Of a DNA stretch of 64,000 bases, positions 35,593 through 44,106 are shown piece after piece. The DNA comes from Sagittula sp048553715 (GTDB taxonomy: Bacteria > Pseudomonadota > Alphaproteobacteria > Rhodobacterales > Rhodobacteraceae), in the NCBI RefSeq assembly GCF_048553715.1, contig NZ_JBLZNC010000003.1, positions 248,001 through 312,000 of the forward strand, written 5' to 3'. Numbering within the stretch: the first letter of the stretch is position 1; every line of letters starts with the position of its first letter. Position numbers and translations under genes: made by a program. The notes under the pieces are model-generated. The model ran no database searches. It worked only from the letters and a program-made list of their open reading frames with translations, and had not been told where the DNA came from.

Positions 35593-36855
35593 TTACCGTT
35601 CGACCAGCTTCACGCGGTTGTTGAACCAGTTCATGAAGGACGACGTCAGCAGCGAGATCACGAGATAGACAAGGATCACGATGGCGATGATTTCAATCGC
35701 GCGGCCAACCTGGTTCAGCGTGGTGCCTGCAAAGACCGCGACCAGCTCGGGGTAGCCGATGGCTGCCGCAAGCGACGAGTTCTTGGTCAGGTTCAGATAT
35801 TGCGAGGTCAGCGGCGGCACGATCACACGGAAGGCCTGCGGCAGGATGACCTTGCGCATGGCCACGCCCTTGGGCAGACCCAGTGCGCTTGCGGCCTCGG
35901 ACTGGCCCTTGGGTACGGCCTGAATACCGGCGCGCACGATCTCTGCGATAAAGGCTGCGGTGTAGGTGGCCAGCGCAAGGAACAGCGCCATGAATTCCGG
36001 CGCGATATAGCTGCCCACGCCCCGCTCAAATCCGCGACGCAGCACCGGACCGTCGGAGACGAAGTTCGGCCATTCGATCGACAGCGGACGGTCCATGATG
36101 AAAAACACCACAACCGGAATACCGATGATCAGCGCGGCGGACACCAGACCCACAGGCGACGGCTGGCCGGTGGCATCTTGTTTCTTCTTGGCGTGTTTGC
36201 CGTAGAACACGGCCGCGGCGATGGCGACCAGAACCGACAGCGCCACGATGCCAAAGCCCGCGGAGGTCACAGGGTAGGGGCCATAGATGCCCTTGGCGTC
36301 GAACTGGAACAGGCCCGGGATCAGCGTCGAATAGGTGCCCCGCTGCGACGGCGCGATGATGCGCAGCACGGCGGTCCAGAAAAAGATCTGCAACAGCAGG
36401 GGGATATTGCGCAGAAGCTCGACATAGATGGTGGCAAAACCACGTAGCACAAAGTTCTGCGACAGCCGGAAGATGCCCAGCAAAAAGCCCCAGAAGGTTG
36501 CGAAAATAATACCGGCAATCGACACGATCAGCGTGTTGGCAATGCCCACGAGGAACACGTCAAACACCGTGTTCTGTCCGGGCGCATAGCCCACAAGCCA
36601 TGTCCCGAAGGTCGTCAGGATCTGGATGTCGGACGGGCGGTCAAAGAACCCGAAACCGAATTCCTTGTTCTGGGCGGCAAGGTTGTCGGCAGCGTTGCCG
36701 ATGGCCATCCAGATCAGCGCAAGAATGGCAACCGCCAGGATTGCCTGGAAAAAGAGAGATCGGGCCTTGGCGTCAAAGACCAGTGCGGCGAGACCGCGAC
36801 GCTCTCCCGATGGCTGGCCTCCGGCGGGTGTGCCGCCTTCGCTCATCGAGCTCAT
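35593..36855 (-). CDS. aapQ: General L-amino-acid ABC transporter, permease AapQ
   Basis: Second permease, 420 aa. The N-terminal region carries the FGFFDRPSDIQ periplasmic segment seen in AapQ proteins; the EAA coupling loop is EIVRAGIQAVPKGQSEAASALG in halves (EIVRAGIQAVPKGQ and EAASALGLPKG), followed by VILPQAFRVIVPPLTSQYLN. It forms the heteromeric channel with AapM. A strong hairpin separates it from aapJ. Confidence 0.93.
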   Translation of the reverse strand: MSSMSEGGTPAGGQPSGERRGLAALVFDAKARSLFFQAILAVAILALIWMAIGNAADNLAAQNKEFGFGFFDRPSDIQILTTFGTWLVGYAPGQNTVFDVFLVGIANTLIVSIAGIIFATFWGFLLGIFRLSQNFVLRGFATIYVELLRNIPLLLQIFFWTAVLRIIAPSQRGTYSTLIPGLFQFDAKGIYGPYPVTSAGFGIVALSVLVAIAAAVFYGKHAKKKQDATGQPSPVGLVSAALIIGIPVVVFFIMDRPLSIEWPNFVSDGPVLRRGFERGVGSYIAPEFMALFLALATYTAAFIAEIVRAGIQAVPKGQSEAASALGLPKGVAMRKVILPQAFRVIVPPLTSQYLNLTKNSSLAAAIGYPELVAVFAGTTLNQVGRAIEIIAIVILVYLVISLLTSSFMNWFNNRVKLVER

Positions 36856-36895
36856 GAATGTTCCCCACGTTCGTGTTATGGTTGTTTTTATAAAG

Positions 36896-36921
36896 AAAGG
36901 GACGGGCGAACCCGTCCCTTT
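36896..36921 (-). terminator. Strong intra-operon hairpin between aapJ and aapQ
   Basis: AAAGGGACGGG with a 4-base loop and CCCGTCCCTTT: a perfect 11-bp stem 16 bases past the aapJ stop. On the minus strand it is followed by CTTTATAAAAAC, an imperfect T-tract. It probably acts as a partial terminator or 3' stabiliser that keeps the binding-protein mRNA more abundant than the permease mRNA. Confidence 0.6.
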
Positions 36922-36936
36922 CCAGATTGGTGTCGC

Positions 36937-37950
36937 TTAGCGGATGGGCGGTGCGTACATCAGGCCACCGTCGGTCCACAGCGAGTTCACGCCACGGTCC
37001 AGACCCAGCGGGGTTTCAACGCCCACGTTGCGCTCGTAGATTTCCGAGTAGTTGCCAACAGCTTCGATGGCTTTCTTCGCCCAGTCTGCTTCCAGACCGA
37101 TCGGCGCACCGTAGTTGTTGTCACCCGCGCCCAGCAGACGCTGAACGGACGGGTTGTCAGAGGACATCATCTCTTCGGTGTTTTCCGAAGTCACGCCCAG
37201 CTCTTCGGCTTCGATCAGCGCGTTCAGAACCCAGCGCGAGATCTTCTCCCACTGCTCGTCGTCGGCACGCACGGACGGACCAAGCGGCTCTTTGGAGATG
37301 GTTTCCGGCAGCACCATGTGCTCGTCGGAGTTTGCAAGCTTCAGACGCTCGGCGGCCACACCGGAACGGTCGGTGGTGAAGACGTCGCAACGGCCTGCGC
37401 CATATGCCGCGATCACCTCGTCGGAGTTCTCCAGAGCGACCAGCTCAAAGGACATGCCGTGCTGGGTGAAGTAGTCGGTGATGTTCAGCTCGGTGGTGGT
37501 GCCGGTGTTGGTGCAGATGGTTGCGCCGTCCAGTTCCAGAGCAGAGGTCACGCCCAGCGACTTCGGCACCATCATGCCTTGGCCGTCGTAGTAGGACACG
37601 CCGGTGAAGGTGATGCCCAGATCGGTGTCACGGGTGATGGTCCATGTGGTGTTGCGCGACAGAATGTCGATTTCACCGGAGGACAGCGCGGTAAAGCGGT
37701 CCTTGGCCGAGAGCGACACATACTCAACAGCGTCGGCATCGCCCAGAACGGCGGCTGCAACGGCTTTACAGTAGTCGACGTCCAGACCGGTCCAGTTGCC
37801 GCTGTCGTCCGGTGTCGAGAAGCCGGGCAGGCCCTGGCTGACGCCGCACTTCAGCTTGCCTGCGGCCTTGACGTCGTCCAGCGTGGCTGCGCCAGCTGCA
37901 CCTGCGGCCAGCACGGCGGCTGCTGCGATCGGCAGAAGGTTCGATTTCAT
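36937..37950 (-). CDS. aapJ: General L-amino-acid ABC transporter, periplasmic binding protein
   Basis: Solute-binding protein of 337 aa. A Sec signal peptide occupies roughly residues 1-22 (ILPIA-like hydrophobic run ending AAGAAGAA; start MKSNLLPIAAAAVLAAG). The mature domain has KCGVSQGLPGFSTPD, GLDVDYCKAVAAAVLGD, LSSGEIDILSRNTTWT and VFTTDRSGVAAERL, typical of AapJ/BztA. GGGAG lies at good spacing before the ATG. First gene of the operon; the promoter is expected in the 484-bp spacer upstream. Confidence 0.95.
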   Translation of the reverse strand: MKSNLLPIAAAAVLAAGAAGAATLDDVKAAGKLKCGVSQGLPGFSTPDDSGNWTGLDVDYCKAVAAAVLGDADAVEYVSLSAKDRFTALSSGEIDILSRNTTWTITRDTDLGITFTGVSYYDGQGMMVPKSLGVTSALELDGATICTNTGTTTELNITDYFTQHGMSFELVALENSDEVIAAYGAGRCDVFTTDRSGVAAERLKLANSDEHMVLPETISKEPLGPSVRADDEQWEKISRWVLNALIEAEELGVTSENTEEMMSSDNPSVQRLLGAGDNNYGAPIGLEADWAKKAIEAVGNYSEIYERNVGVETPLGLDRGVNSLWTDGGLMYAPPIR

Positions 37951-38434
37951 GGTTTGCTCCCTATTAATGAAATCAGAATGCCGGAAACGGCATGGGGCAC
38001 AACGTCCAGTGGATCCGCGTCTTTGACGAGATCATGTTGATTGTCCTCATTTTTGCGTTGGTTCCTCAGCATCTCCGCAAGACTATTGCGAAAACTTGCC
38101 ACGTGTAAATTCCAGCGTGTCCGGGATTTTCCCCCTGACGGGCCCGCGCGGTGCTGCTTAACGCAGGGAAAGCGGGATTAACCCAGTGCAATCAGACGGT
38201 TGCAAATTTGTTGGTCGCCCGATGCGTGTGCATAATTTTTCATCACCCGAAAACTTGCCGGTCATAAACACGGGGAGTTATCCACAGCTTCCCTTGGGTA
38301 AGTGCTCGTTAGGGGTGTCTTGCCCCGATTCACTCGCCTGTAGTGGTCGACGCTGCACCGCCGCGATTGGTCAAAGCGATTCTTTGAATGTATGCCGTGG
38401 GTTGTCGGTTTTTCGCATAAGGGAGCATAGGGTC
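37951..38434. other. Gene-free divergent spacer upstream of aapJ
   Basis: A 484-bp divergent region between aapJ and the hydrolase gene, more AT-rich than its surroundings. It must hold the aapJ promoter (minus) and the hydrolase promoter (plus). Two DnaA-box-like 9-mers lie in it. No open frame here has coding character. Confidence 0.6.
38227..38286. other. Pair of DnaA-box-like 9-mers
   Basis: TTATGCACA on the minus strand (38227-38235) and TTATCCACA on the plus strand (38278-38286), both fitting TTATNCACA, 42 bases apart and flanking an AT-rich patch. Two boxes alone do not make an origin. Confidence 0.35.
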
Positions 38435-39061
38435 ATGTCATTTCTTACAGGCGGGCAGGGGGTGGCGACGCTGCTCTTGGCGCATGGGGCCGGCGCGCCG
38501 ATGGATCATCCGGTGATGGAGGCGCTGGCCCAAGCGCTGATGGCGCAAAATTTGCGCGTCATCCGGTTCGAATTCGCCTATATGGCGCAGCGGCGGGAGG
38601 GTGGACCACGGCGTCCCCCGCCAAAAATTTACCTTTTGTGCGATGAATTCCGCCGCGCGGTGGATGATCTCGCCTGCGCGGGGCCGTTGTTTATCGGCGG
38701 CAAATCCATGGGCGGGCGCGTGGCCAGCATGGTGGCGGACGATCTGGCCCGCACGGGGCAGGTGCAGGGCGCGTTGTGTTACGGCTATCCCTTTCATCCG
38801 CAGGGCAAACCCGACCGGCTGCGCACCGCGCATCTGATGGACATCGCGGCGCCGGTGCTGATCTGTCACGGCACCCGCGACCCCTTTGGCTCCCCCGAGG
38901 AGATCGCAGGCTACGGTCTGCCCCCACAGGTGCAGCTGCATTGGCTGGACGACGGGGACCATGATTTCAAACCGCGCAAACGGGTGACAGGGCAGGAACA
39001 GGGCGACCTGCTGGCCGAGGCTGCACAGGCCAGTGCGCGCTGGATTGCCGCGCAGCTGTAA
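38435..39061 (+). CDS. Alpha/beta hydrolase family protein (dienelactone-hydrolase/KANL3-Tex30-like)
   Basis: A 208-aa single-domain hydrolase. LLLAHGAGAPMDHP is the oxyanion-side loop, the nucleophile elbow is GGKSMGGRVAS (Ser), the acid is in CHGTRDPFG and the catalytic His in DGDHDF, so the triad is complete. The start is the ATG after AGGGAGCATAGGG; the open frame upstream lies in the AT-rich spacer. Substrate unknown. It is 43 bases before acuR but probably independent, since a palindromic operator lies between them. Confidence 0.82.
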   Translation: MSFLTGGQGVATLLLAHGAGAPMDHPVMEALAQALMAQNLRVIRFEFAYMAQRREGGPRRPPPKIYLLCDEFRRAVDDLACAGPLFIGGKSMGGRVASMVADDLARTGQVQGALCYGYPFHPQGKPDRLRTAHLMDIAAPVLICHGTRDPFGSPEEIAGYGLPPQVQLHWLDDGDHDFKPRKRVTGQEQGDLLAEAAQASARWIAAQL

Positions 39062-39077
39062 CCGCGCGCTGGACATT

Positions 39078-39097
39078 ATTGGACAGCTCTGTCTAAT
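39078..39097. promoter_or_regulatory. Putative AcuR operator
   Basis: ATTGGACAG, CT, CTGTCTAAT: 9-bp arms with one mismatch, centred 17 bases before the acuR ATG, so it overlaps the likely promoter. Position and symmetry fit an autoregulated TetR-family repressor. Confidence 0.65.
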
Positions 39098-39104
39098 TAA
39101 TGCC

Positions 39105-39761
39105 ATGAGCACCGCAGCTGACCCTTCTGCCCCGCGCAAACGGGGCCGCCCGCGCACCGCGCCGGACCAGTCCGAAACCCGCGCGCGGCTGATCCGCGCC
39201 GGTCTGGCCCATCTGACGGAACGCGGCTACGGCGCAACCGGCGTGGATGACATCTTGCGCGCGGCGGGCGTGCCAAAGGGCAGCTTCTACCACCACTTCG
39301 GGTCCAAGGCGGCCTTTGGCAGCGCCCTGATCGCCGCCTATGACAGCTACTTCATCACCGTGCTGGACAGCGCTTTTGACCAAACGGATCTTGCGCCGCT
39401 GGACCGGTTGCGCGCCTTCACCCGCAGGGCCGAGGACGGCATGGCGCGGCACGGTTTTCGCCGTGGCTGTCTGATCGGCAATCTGGGCCAAGAGATGCCG
39501 ACACTGCCCGACAGTTTCCGCGCCGAGCTGGAACAGGTGCTCTCCGGCTGGCAGGCGCGCACCGCCGCCTGTCTGGCGCAGGCCCCGGGTGATCTGCCCC
39601 GCGCGCTGGATGCGGCGCAACTGGCCGATCTGTTCTGGACCGGGTGGGAGGGCGCGGTCCTGCGCGCCCGCATGGTGCAGGGCCCCGCGCCGCTGCGCGC
39701 CTTTGCAGGCAGTTTTTTCGCTTTGACACAGGGGGATAGCCCCCAAGGGAGGACAAGATGA
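39105..39761 (+). CDS. acuR: TetR-family transcriptional regulator, AcuR-like
   Basis: A 218-aa repressor. The N-terminal HTH spans about residues 27-75 (YGATGVDDILRAAGVPKGSFYHHFGSK in parts: GVDDILRAAGVPKGSFYHHF), preceded by a basic RKRGRPR tail. The ligand domain has FRRGCLIGNLGQEM, the pattern of AcuR-type regulators that respond to acrylate or acryloyl-CoA. Its stop overlaps the acuI start, as in the acuR-acuI operons of Rhodobacter and relatives, which supports the assignment. A palindromic operator lies just upstream. Confidence 0.83.
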   Translation: MSTAADPSAPRKRGRPRTAPDQSETRARLIRAGLAHLTERGYGATGVDDILRAAGVPKGSFYHHFGSKAAFGSALIAAYDSYFITVLDSAFDQTDLAPLDRLRAFTRRAEDGMARHGFRRGCLIGNLGQEMPTLPDSFRAELEQVLSGWQARTAACLAQAPGDLPRALDAAQLADLFWTGWEGAVLRARMVQGPAPLRAFAGSFFALTQGDSPQGRTR

Positions 39762-40750
39762 TCGATGCTATTGTGATCGACAAGACAGACGACACACAAA
39801 CGGTGGATCTGACGCAGATCGACCCCGCTACCTTGCCCGAGCGCGATGTGACCATCGACGTGGCGTGGTCGACGCTGAACTACAAGGACGCGCTGGCCAT
39901 CACCGGCAGCGCGCCGGTTGTGCGCAAATTCCCCATGGTGCCGGGCATCGACTTTGCCGGTGTGGTCCGTGACAGCAGCCACCCCGATTACAAAGCGGGC
40001 GACAAGGTCATCCTGAACGGCTGGGGCGTGGGCGAAGTGCACTGGGGCGGTCTGGCCAAACAGGCGCGGGTCAAAGGCGACTGGCTGGTGCCGCTGCCCG
40101 ACGGTCTGACCATGCGTCAGGCGATGGAGATCGGCACCGCAGGCTACACCGCGATGCTCTGCGTTCAGGCGCTCGAGGCGCAGGGCGTCACCCCCGACAG
40201 CGGCCCCGTCGCCGTCACAGGCGCCGCCGGTGGTGTCGGTTCCGTGGCCACGCTGCTGCTGGCGCAGCGCGGCTACCACGTGGCCGCCGTCACAGGCCGC
40301 GCAAGCGAGGCCGATTTTCTCAAACAGCTTGGCGCGGTAGAGATCATCGACCGCGAGGAACTGTCCGGCAAGCCGCGCCCGCTGGGCAAGGAACGCTTTG
40401 CCGGTGGCGTCGATGTGGCAGGCAGCACGGTTCTGGCGAACCTTCTGTCGATGACCCGCTACGGCGGCACCGTGGCCGCCTGCGGTCTGGCCGCCGGTAT
40501 GGATCTGCCCGCGTCGGTCGCCCCCTTCATCCTGCGCGGCGTCACGCTGGCAGGCATCGACAGCGTCATGTGTCCCGCGCCCAAACGCCGTGCCGCATGG
40601 CAGGCGCTCGCAGCCGAGTTGGACCTTGCAAAACTCGGCGGCCTCTCGGTCGAGGTCGCCCTGTCAGACGTCATCGCCACCGCGCCGAAATTCCTCACCG
40701 GCGACATCCGTGGCCGCGTCGTGGTCCCCGTGGCCCCCGACCTCGGCTAA
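39758..40750 (+). CDS. acuI: Acrylyl-CoA reductase (NADPH), MDR family
   Basis: Medium-chain reductase of 330 aa that reduces toxic acryloyl-CoA (from DMSP or 3-hydroxypropionate) to propionyl-CoA. WSTLNYKDALAITG, VPGIDFAGVVRDS, LNGWGVGEVHWGGLA and the nucleotide loop VTGAAGGVGSVATLL match AcuI/YhdH, which lack catalytic zinc. Translationally coupled to acuR. No DMSP lyase or dmd gene is visible nearby. Confidence 0.93.
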   Translation: MIDAIVIDKTDDTQTVDLTQIDPATLPERDVTIDVAWSTLNYKDALAITGSAPVVRKFPMVPGIDFAGVVRDSSHPDYKAGDKVILNGWGVGEVHWGGLAKQARVKGDWLVPLPDGLTMRQAMEIGTAGYTAMLCVQALEAQGVTPDSGPVAVTGAAGGVGSVATLLLAQRGYHVAAVTGRASEADFLKQLGAVEIIDREELSGKPRPLGKERFAGGVDVAGSTVLANLLSMTRYGGTVAACGLAAGMDLPASVAPFILRGVTLAGIDSVMCPAPKRRAAWQALAAELDLAKLGGLSVEVALSDVIATAPKFLTGDIRGRVVVPVAPDLG

Positions 40751-40754
40751 CACC

Positions 40755-40777
40755 AAAAGGGGGGCACAAAGCCCCCC
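40755..40777 (-). terminator. Terminator after the M24 family gene
   Basis: Minus-strand GGGGGGC, short loop, GCCCCCC, then TTTTGG; 6 bases past the M24 stop. On the plus strand it could also end acuI, with a poorer T-tract. Confidence 0.6.
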
Positions 40778-40782
40778 CGACC

Positions 40783-41982
40783 TTAGGATTTCACCAACAT
40801 CTTGCGCGGCAGATCGCAGAAGACCTCCGGCGGGCCATCGGCGGTGATCGCAATGGACTCCGTCGTCTCATAGCCCCAGCTGTCCATCCACAGGCCGGTC
40901 ATGAAATGAAAGGTCATGCCCGGCTGCAGCTCTGTCATATCACCGCGGCGCAGCGACATCGTCCGCTCGCCCCAGTCCGGCGGGTAGCTCAGCCCGATGG
41001 AATAGCCACAGCGGTTGTCCTTCTGGATGCCACGCTTGTCCAACGCGCCAAAGAACGCCTCGGCGATGTCATGACAGGTGTTTCCGGCGCGCGCCGCCTC
41101 CAGCCCCGCGTCCATACCCTCCAGCACCGCTTTCTCTGCATCCAGAATCTCCACCGGCGGCTTGCCCAGAAAGATCGTGCGCGACAGCGGCACGTGATAG
41201 CGCTGGTAACAGCCCGCGATCTCGAAAAACGTGCCTTCGCCCGCTTTCATCGGCAGATCGTCCCACGTCAGATGCGGCGCGGCGGCATCCGGCCCCGACG
41301 GCAGCAGCGGCACAATCGCGGGGTAGTCGCCCCCATGGCCGTACCATTCGTCATAGCGCAGCCCCGCGTCATAGATCTCGGCCACGAGATCGCATTTGCG
41401 CACGCCCACATCGACCTTGTCCGCGATGCGATGGTGCATGCGCTCCACGATACGCGCCGCCTGCCGCATATACTCCAGCTCTTTGTCGGATTTGACCGCG
41501 CGCTCCCAGTTCACAAAGCCCGTCGCATCGGCAAAGCGCGCATCAGGCATCCCGTGCTGCAGCCGCTCATAGGCGCGGGCGGAAAACCAGTAGTTGTCCA
41601 TCTCGACGCCGATGGTGCCCTTGGCCCAGCCCAGATCGCGCAGCCGGTCACACAGGTATTCCATCGGGTGGCAGTCTGTCGATTGCACGAAATGGTCGGG
41701 GTATCCGATCACATTGTCCCGCGACATCCACACCGTGCGATAGGCGCCTTGGGCATCCTGCAGCCGTCCGAACCAGACCGGATCGCCGGTGGGGCCGATC
41801 ACCACGCATTGGTGGACATAGAACGACCAGCCGCCGTAGCCCGACACCCACGACATGTTCGACGGGTCCGACAGGATCAGCAGATCCATCCCGTGGCGTT
41901 CCATCTTTTGGCGCAGACGCGACAGGCGCAGGCGGTATTCTTCTGTGGTGTAACGCTCTGGCGTTCTTTGTAATTTGTTCAT
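40783..41982 (-). CDS. M24-family (creatinase-fold) hydrolase, ectoine-hydrolase/creatinase-like
   Basis: A 399-aa protein. The N-terminal creatinase domain has MDLLILSDPSNMSWVSGY and GWSFYVHQ; the C-terminal pita-bread domain has GGDYPAIVPLLPSG, AAPHLTWDD, FFEIAGCYQRYHVPLSRT and CGYSIGLSYPPDWGE. The first metal-ligand Asp of peptidases is Glu (FFEIAG) and the second (YxxDxxRT) is Pro in YHVPLSRT, as in metal-free creatinases and the ectoine hydrolase DoeA/EutD, so it is unlikely to be a metallo-aminopeptidase. C-N hydrolysis of a compatible solute is the best guess; other doe/eut genes are not adjacent. Start: ATG after the leader. Confidence 0.75.
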   Translation of the reverse strand: MNKLQRTPERYTTEEYRLRLSRLRQKMERHGMDLLILSDPSNMSWVSGYGGWSFYVHQCVVIGPTGDPVWFGRLQDAQGAYRTVWMSRDNVIGYPDHFVQSTDCHPMEYLCDRLRDLGWAKGTIGVEMDNYWFSARAYERLQHGMPDARFADATGFVNWERAVKSDKELEYMRQAARIVERMHHRIADKVDVGVRKCDLVAEIYDAGLRYDEWYGHGGDYPAIVPLLPSGPDAAAPHLTWDDLPMKAGEGTFFEIAGCYQRYHVPLSRTIFLGKPPVEILDAEKAVLEGMDAGLEAARAGNTCHDIAEAFFGALDKRGIQKDNRCGYSIGLSYPPDWGERTMSLRRGDMTELQPGMTFHFMTGLWMDSWGYETTESIAITADGPPEVFCDLPRKMLVKS

Positions 41983-42116
41983 GGGGGCCTTCGCACGACA
42001 GGGGGACCCGACAAGCGGGATCGGTGCGCTCACCCTGTCGCCGCCCCAAAGCCAGAGCAAGGGGGCAGGCCGAAAAAACCACGCAGCCAGACCCCGAATG
42101 CCCGCCGCGCAGGCGT

Positions 42117-43295
42117 CTAGGCCAGCGACACCAGAACGCGGGCCACGCTGTCCGTGTCATAGCGCGGCTGGGCGTCCTGCGCCAAAGGCAGGCGCAGACA
42201 GTCGATGCCAAAGCGCGCGGTCACCGCCGCGCAGGCCTGCGCATCCATCGACGGATCACACAGCACATGGGTCAGCATATCGCGGGGCTGCGCCTCAGGC
42301 CCTGCATCCGCCAACAGCGGGGCCAGCAGCGCGCCCACCTGATCGGCCAGATCATGGCCGATGGCCTCGGGGTCATGCCCCAGCGAGGGCAGATAGACCT
42401 TGGGCACGTGGCGCGCGGCAATGCTGCTGCCTGTGCCCTCGGGCAGCAGGTTGGCGATCACGCTGGAATACAGACTGCCCGGCGGGTAGCACAGCACATC
42501 GGCCTCCGCGATGGCCTTGCGGTTGCGCTTGGGCAGGCTGACGCGGGTCTCGGTGGAGCCGTCGGTCAGGAACAGACGGGTGATCGGCTGCGCCAGCGGG
42601 GGGGCTTCCTTGCCGCTGATCTGGCGCTGGCCGATAACGCGACCGCCACCGGCCAGATCGGCCCCCAGATGCAGCGTCTCGTCCACAATCGCGCGCACGG
42701 TGCCGCGCACATCGACCATCTTAGACATCATGAACAACACCGGCTCCAGCGCGCGGCCCTGTGACAGATACCCGCCCGCAAGGATCAGATTGCCGATGCT
42801 GGCATAGCGATAGTCGAAATCCGCAGTCGCATGGGCCAGAAAACTGTCCAACTGGGTCTGGATCAGCGGGCGCATCGGTTTTGATATGGCAGAGATCAGC
42901 GGGTGTTTGCCACGGGCCATGCGCTCGACCTGCGTGCGCAGCTCCGCAGGGCTTCCGTCACGCGGCAGCCGGTGGCTGAACAGGGCATAGACCTGCGGCT
43001 GGCCCAGAACGCTTTCATCGGCCAGCGCCATCAGCCGTGATCGCAGATCGCCCACCGCAGGCATGTCAAAGACCTCGCGAAGCACTTTGGAACTGCCGCC
43101 GCTGTCAAAGGGCGTGATCAGGTGGACCGAGTTATGGGTGTAGGTTTTGAGCTTTCGCGCAATGCCGTTCAAGGCGCTGCCACCGCTGAAAAACAGGATG
43201 CGCGGCCCCAGATGCGGCGCGCTTGCCGCACGCGCCACACGCAAAGGGTCGGGCAGAAGGCTGTCCCGCGAAAGTCTGATCTGCACCTGTTTCAT
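42117..43295 (-). CDS. CofD/YvcK-like protein
   Basis: A 392-aa member of the CofD (2-phospho-L-lactate transferase)/YvcK (gluconeogenesis factor) superfamily. The diagnostic N-terminal nucleotide loop is FFSGGSALNGIARKLK, then LITPFDSGGSSKVLRE and VGDLRSRLMALAD; further ASIGNLILAGGYL and CYPPGSLYSSVIANLLPEG. F420 synthesis is not implied: YvcK-type proteins bind UDP-sugars. This one has an unusually long C-terminal part. The start is the Met 123 bases into a longer frame whose leader has no similarity. Neighbours (M24 enzyme, thiX) give no clear pathway. Confidence 0.78.
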   Translation of the reverse strand: MKQVQIRLSRDSLLPDPLRVARAASAPHLGPRILFFSGGSALNGIARKLKTYTHNSVHLITPFDSGGSSKVLREVFDMPAVGDLRSRLMALADESVLGQPQVYALFSHRLPRDGSPAELRTQVERMARGKHPLISAISKPMRPLIQTQLDSFLAHATADFDYRYASIGNLILAGGYLSQGRALEPVLFMMSKMVDVRGTVRAIVDETLHLGADLAGGGRVIGQRQISGKEAPPLAQPITRLFLTDGSTETRVSLPKRNRKAIAEADVLCYPPGSLYSSVIANLLPEGTGSSIAARHVPKVYLPSLGHDPEAIGHDLADQVGALLAPLLADAGPEAQPRDMLTHVLCDPSMDAQACAAVTARFGIDCLRLPLAQDAQPRYDTDSVARVLVSLA

Positions 43296-43374
43296 GGCCT
43301 GCGCGCGCCTTTTGTTTTGCCCCGTTATAGGCGGGCAGGGCGGCGCTGTCATCTGTCGGCGCGGGTGCGGGGCG

Positions 43375-44106
43375 TCATCTGTCCCAGTACCGGCGGCACA
43401 GCGCGTCGATTGCCGCATGCAGCGCCAGCGTCATGCAGGCCAGCACAATGAGGGCCGCAAACATCAGATCAATGCGCGCGCGCCCGTTGGCCAGCAACAT
43501 CAGATAGCCAAGCCCTCGTGACGCGCCGACCCATTCCCCGATGATGGCCCCGATGGGGGCATAGACCGCCGCCAGCCGCAGCCCTGAGGCAAAGCCCCCC
43601 ATCGCCGCAGGCACCTGTATGTGGCGCAGCATCCGCCAGCGCGACGCCCCCATCAGCCGCGCCTGTTCCACCCAGCCCGGCGGCGTGCGCAGCAAGGCGT
43701 CGTAAAAGGCCGAGGTCACCGGAAAATAGATGATCAGCAGCGCCATGGCGATCTTGGACCACAGCCCGTAGCCCAGCCAAAGCGTCAAAATCGGCGCCAG
43801 CGCAAAGACCGGCACCGCTTGCGAGAACACCAGCAGCGGGCGCAGCACTTGGCGCACGTGGCGTGATGCGGCCAGTGCCAGCGCCGTGACGGCCCCTGCG
43901 GCGGTGCCCAGCAGCAGCCCGATGATCACCTCGGCCAGCGTGACTGCCGCATGTTCCGCCAGCAGCGCGCGGCTGGCCCATAGGGTGATCGCAACCTCTG
44001 TGGGCGCGGGCAGGATGTAGCGCGGCCAACCGGTGGCCCAGACCAGCCCCTGCCACAAAAGCCCCCCCAGACAGACCAGCGCCAGCGCGCGCCACAGCCC
44101 GCTCAT
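43375..44106 (-). CDS. thiX: Thiamine-pyrimidine precursor ABC transporter, permease
   Basis: Inner-membrane permease of 243 aa, BPD_transp_1 fold with about six hydrophobic helices. The coupling loop is EQARLMGASRWRMLRHIQVPAA; GEWVGASRGLGYLML near the C-terminus is typical of the NMT1/TauC-like group. Last gene of the TPP-riboswitch operon, overlapping thiZ. Together with thiY and thiZ it should import a formylaminopyrimidine/HMP precursor. Confidence 0.87.
   Translation of the reverse strand: MSGLWRALALVCLGGLLWQGLVWATGWPRYILPAPTEVAITLWASRALLAEHAAVTLAEVIIGLLLGTAAGAVTALALAASRHVRQVLRPLLVFSQAVPVFALAPILTLWLGYGLWSKIAMALLIIYFPVTSAFYDALLRTPPGWVEQARLMGASRWRMLRHIQVPAAMGGFASGLRLAAVYAPIGAIIGEWVGASRGLGYLMLLANGRARIDLMFAALIVLACMTLALHAAIDALCRRYWDR

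Noticed and set aside
38227..38286. Chromosomal replication origin
   Set aside because: Only two boxes, and none of the usual alphaproteobacterial origin neighbours is seen; kept only as a low-confidence DnaA-site observation.
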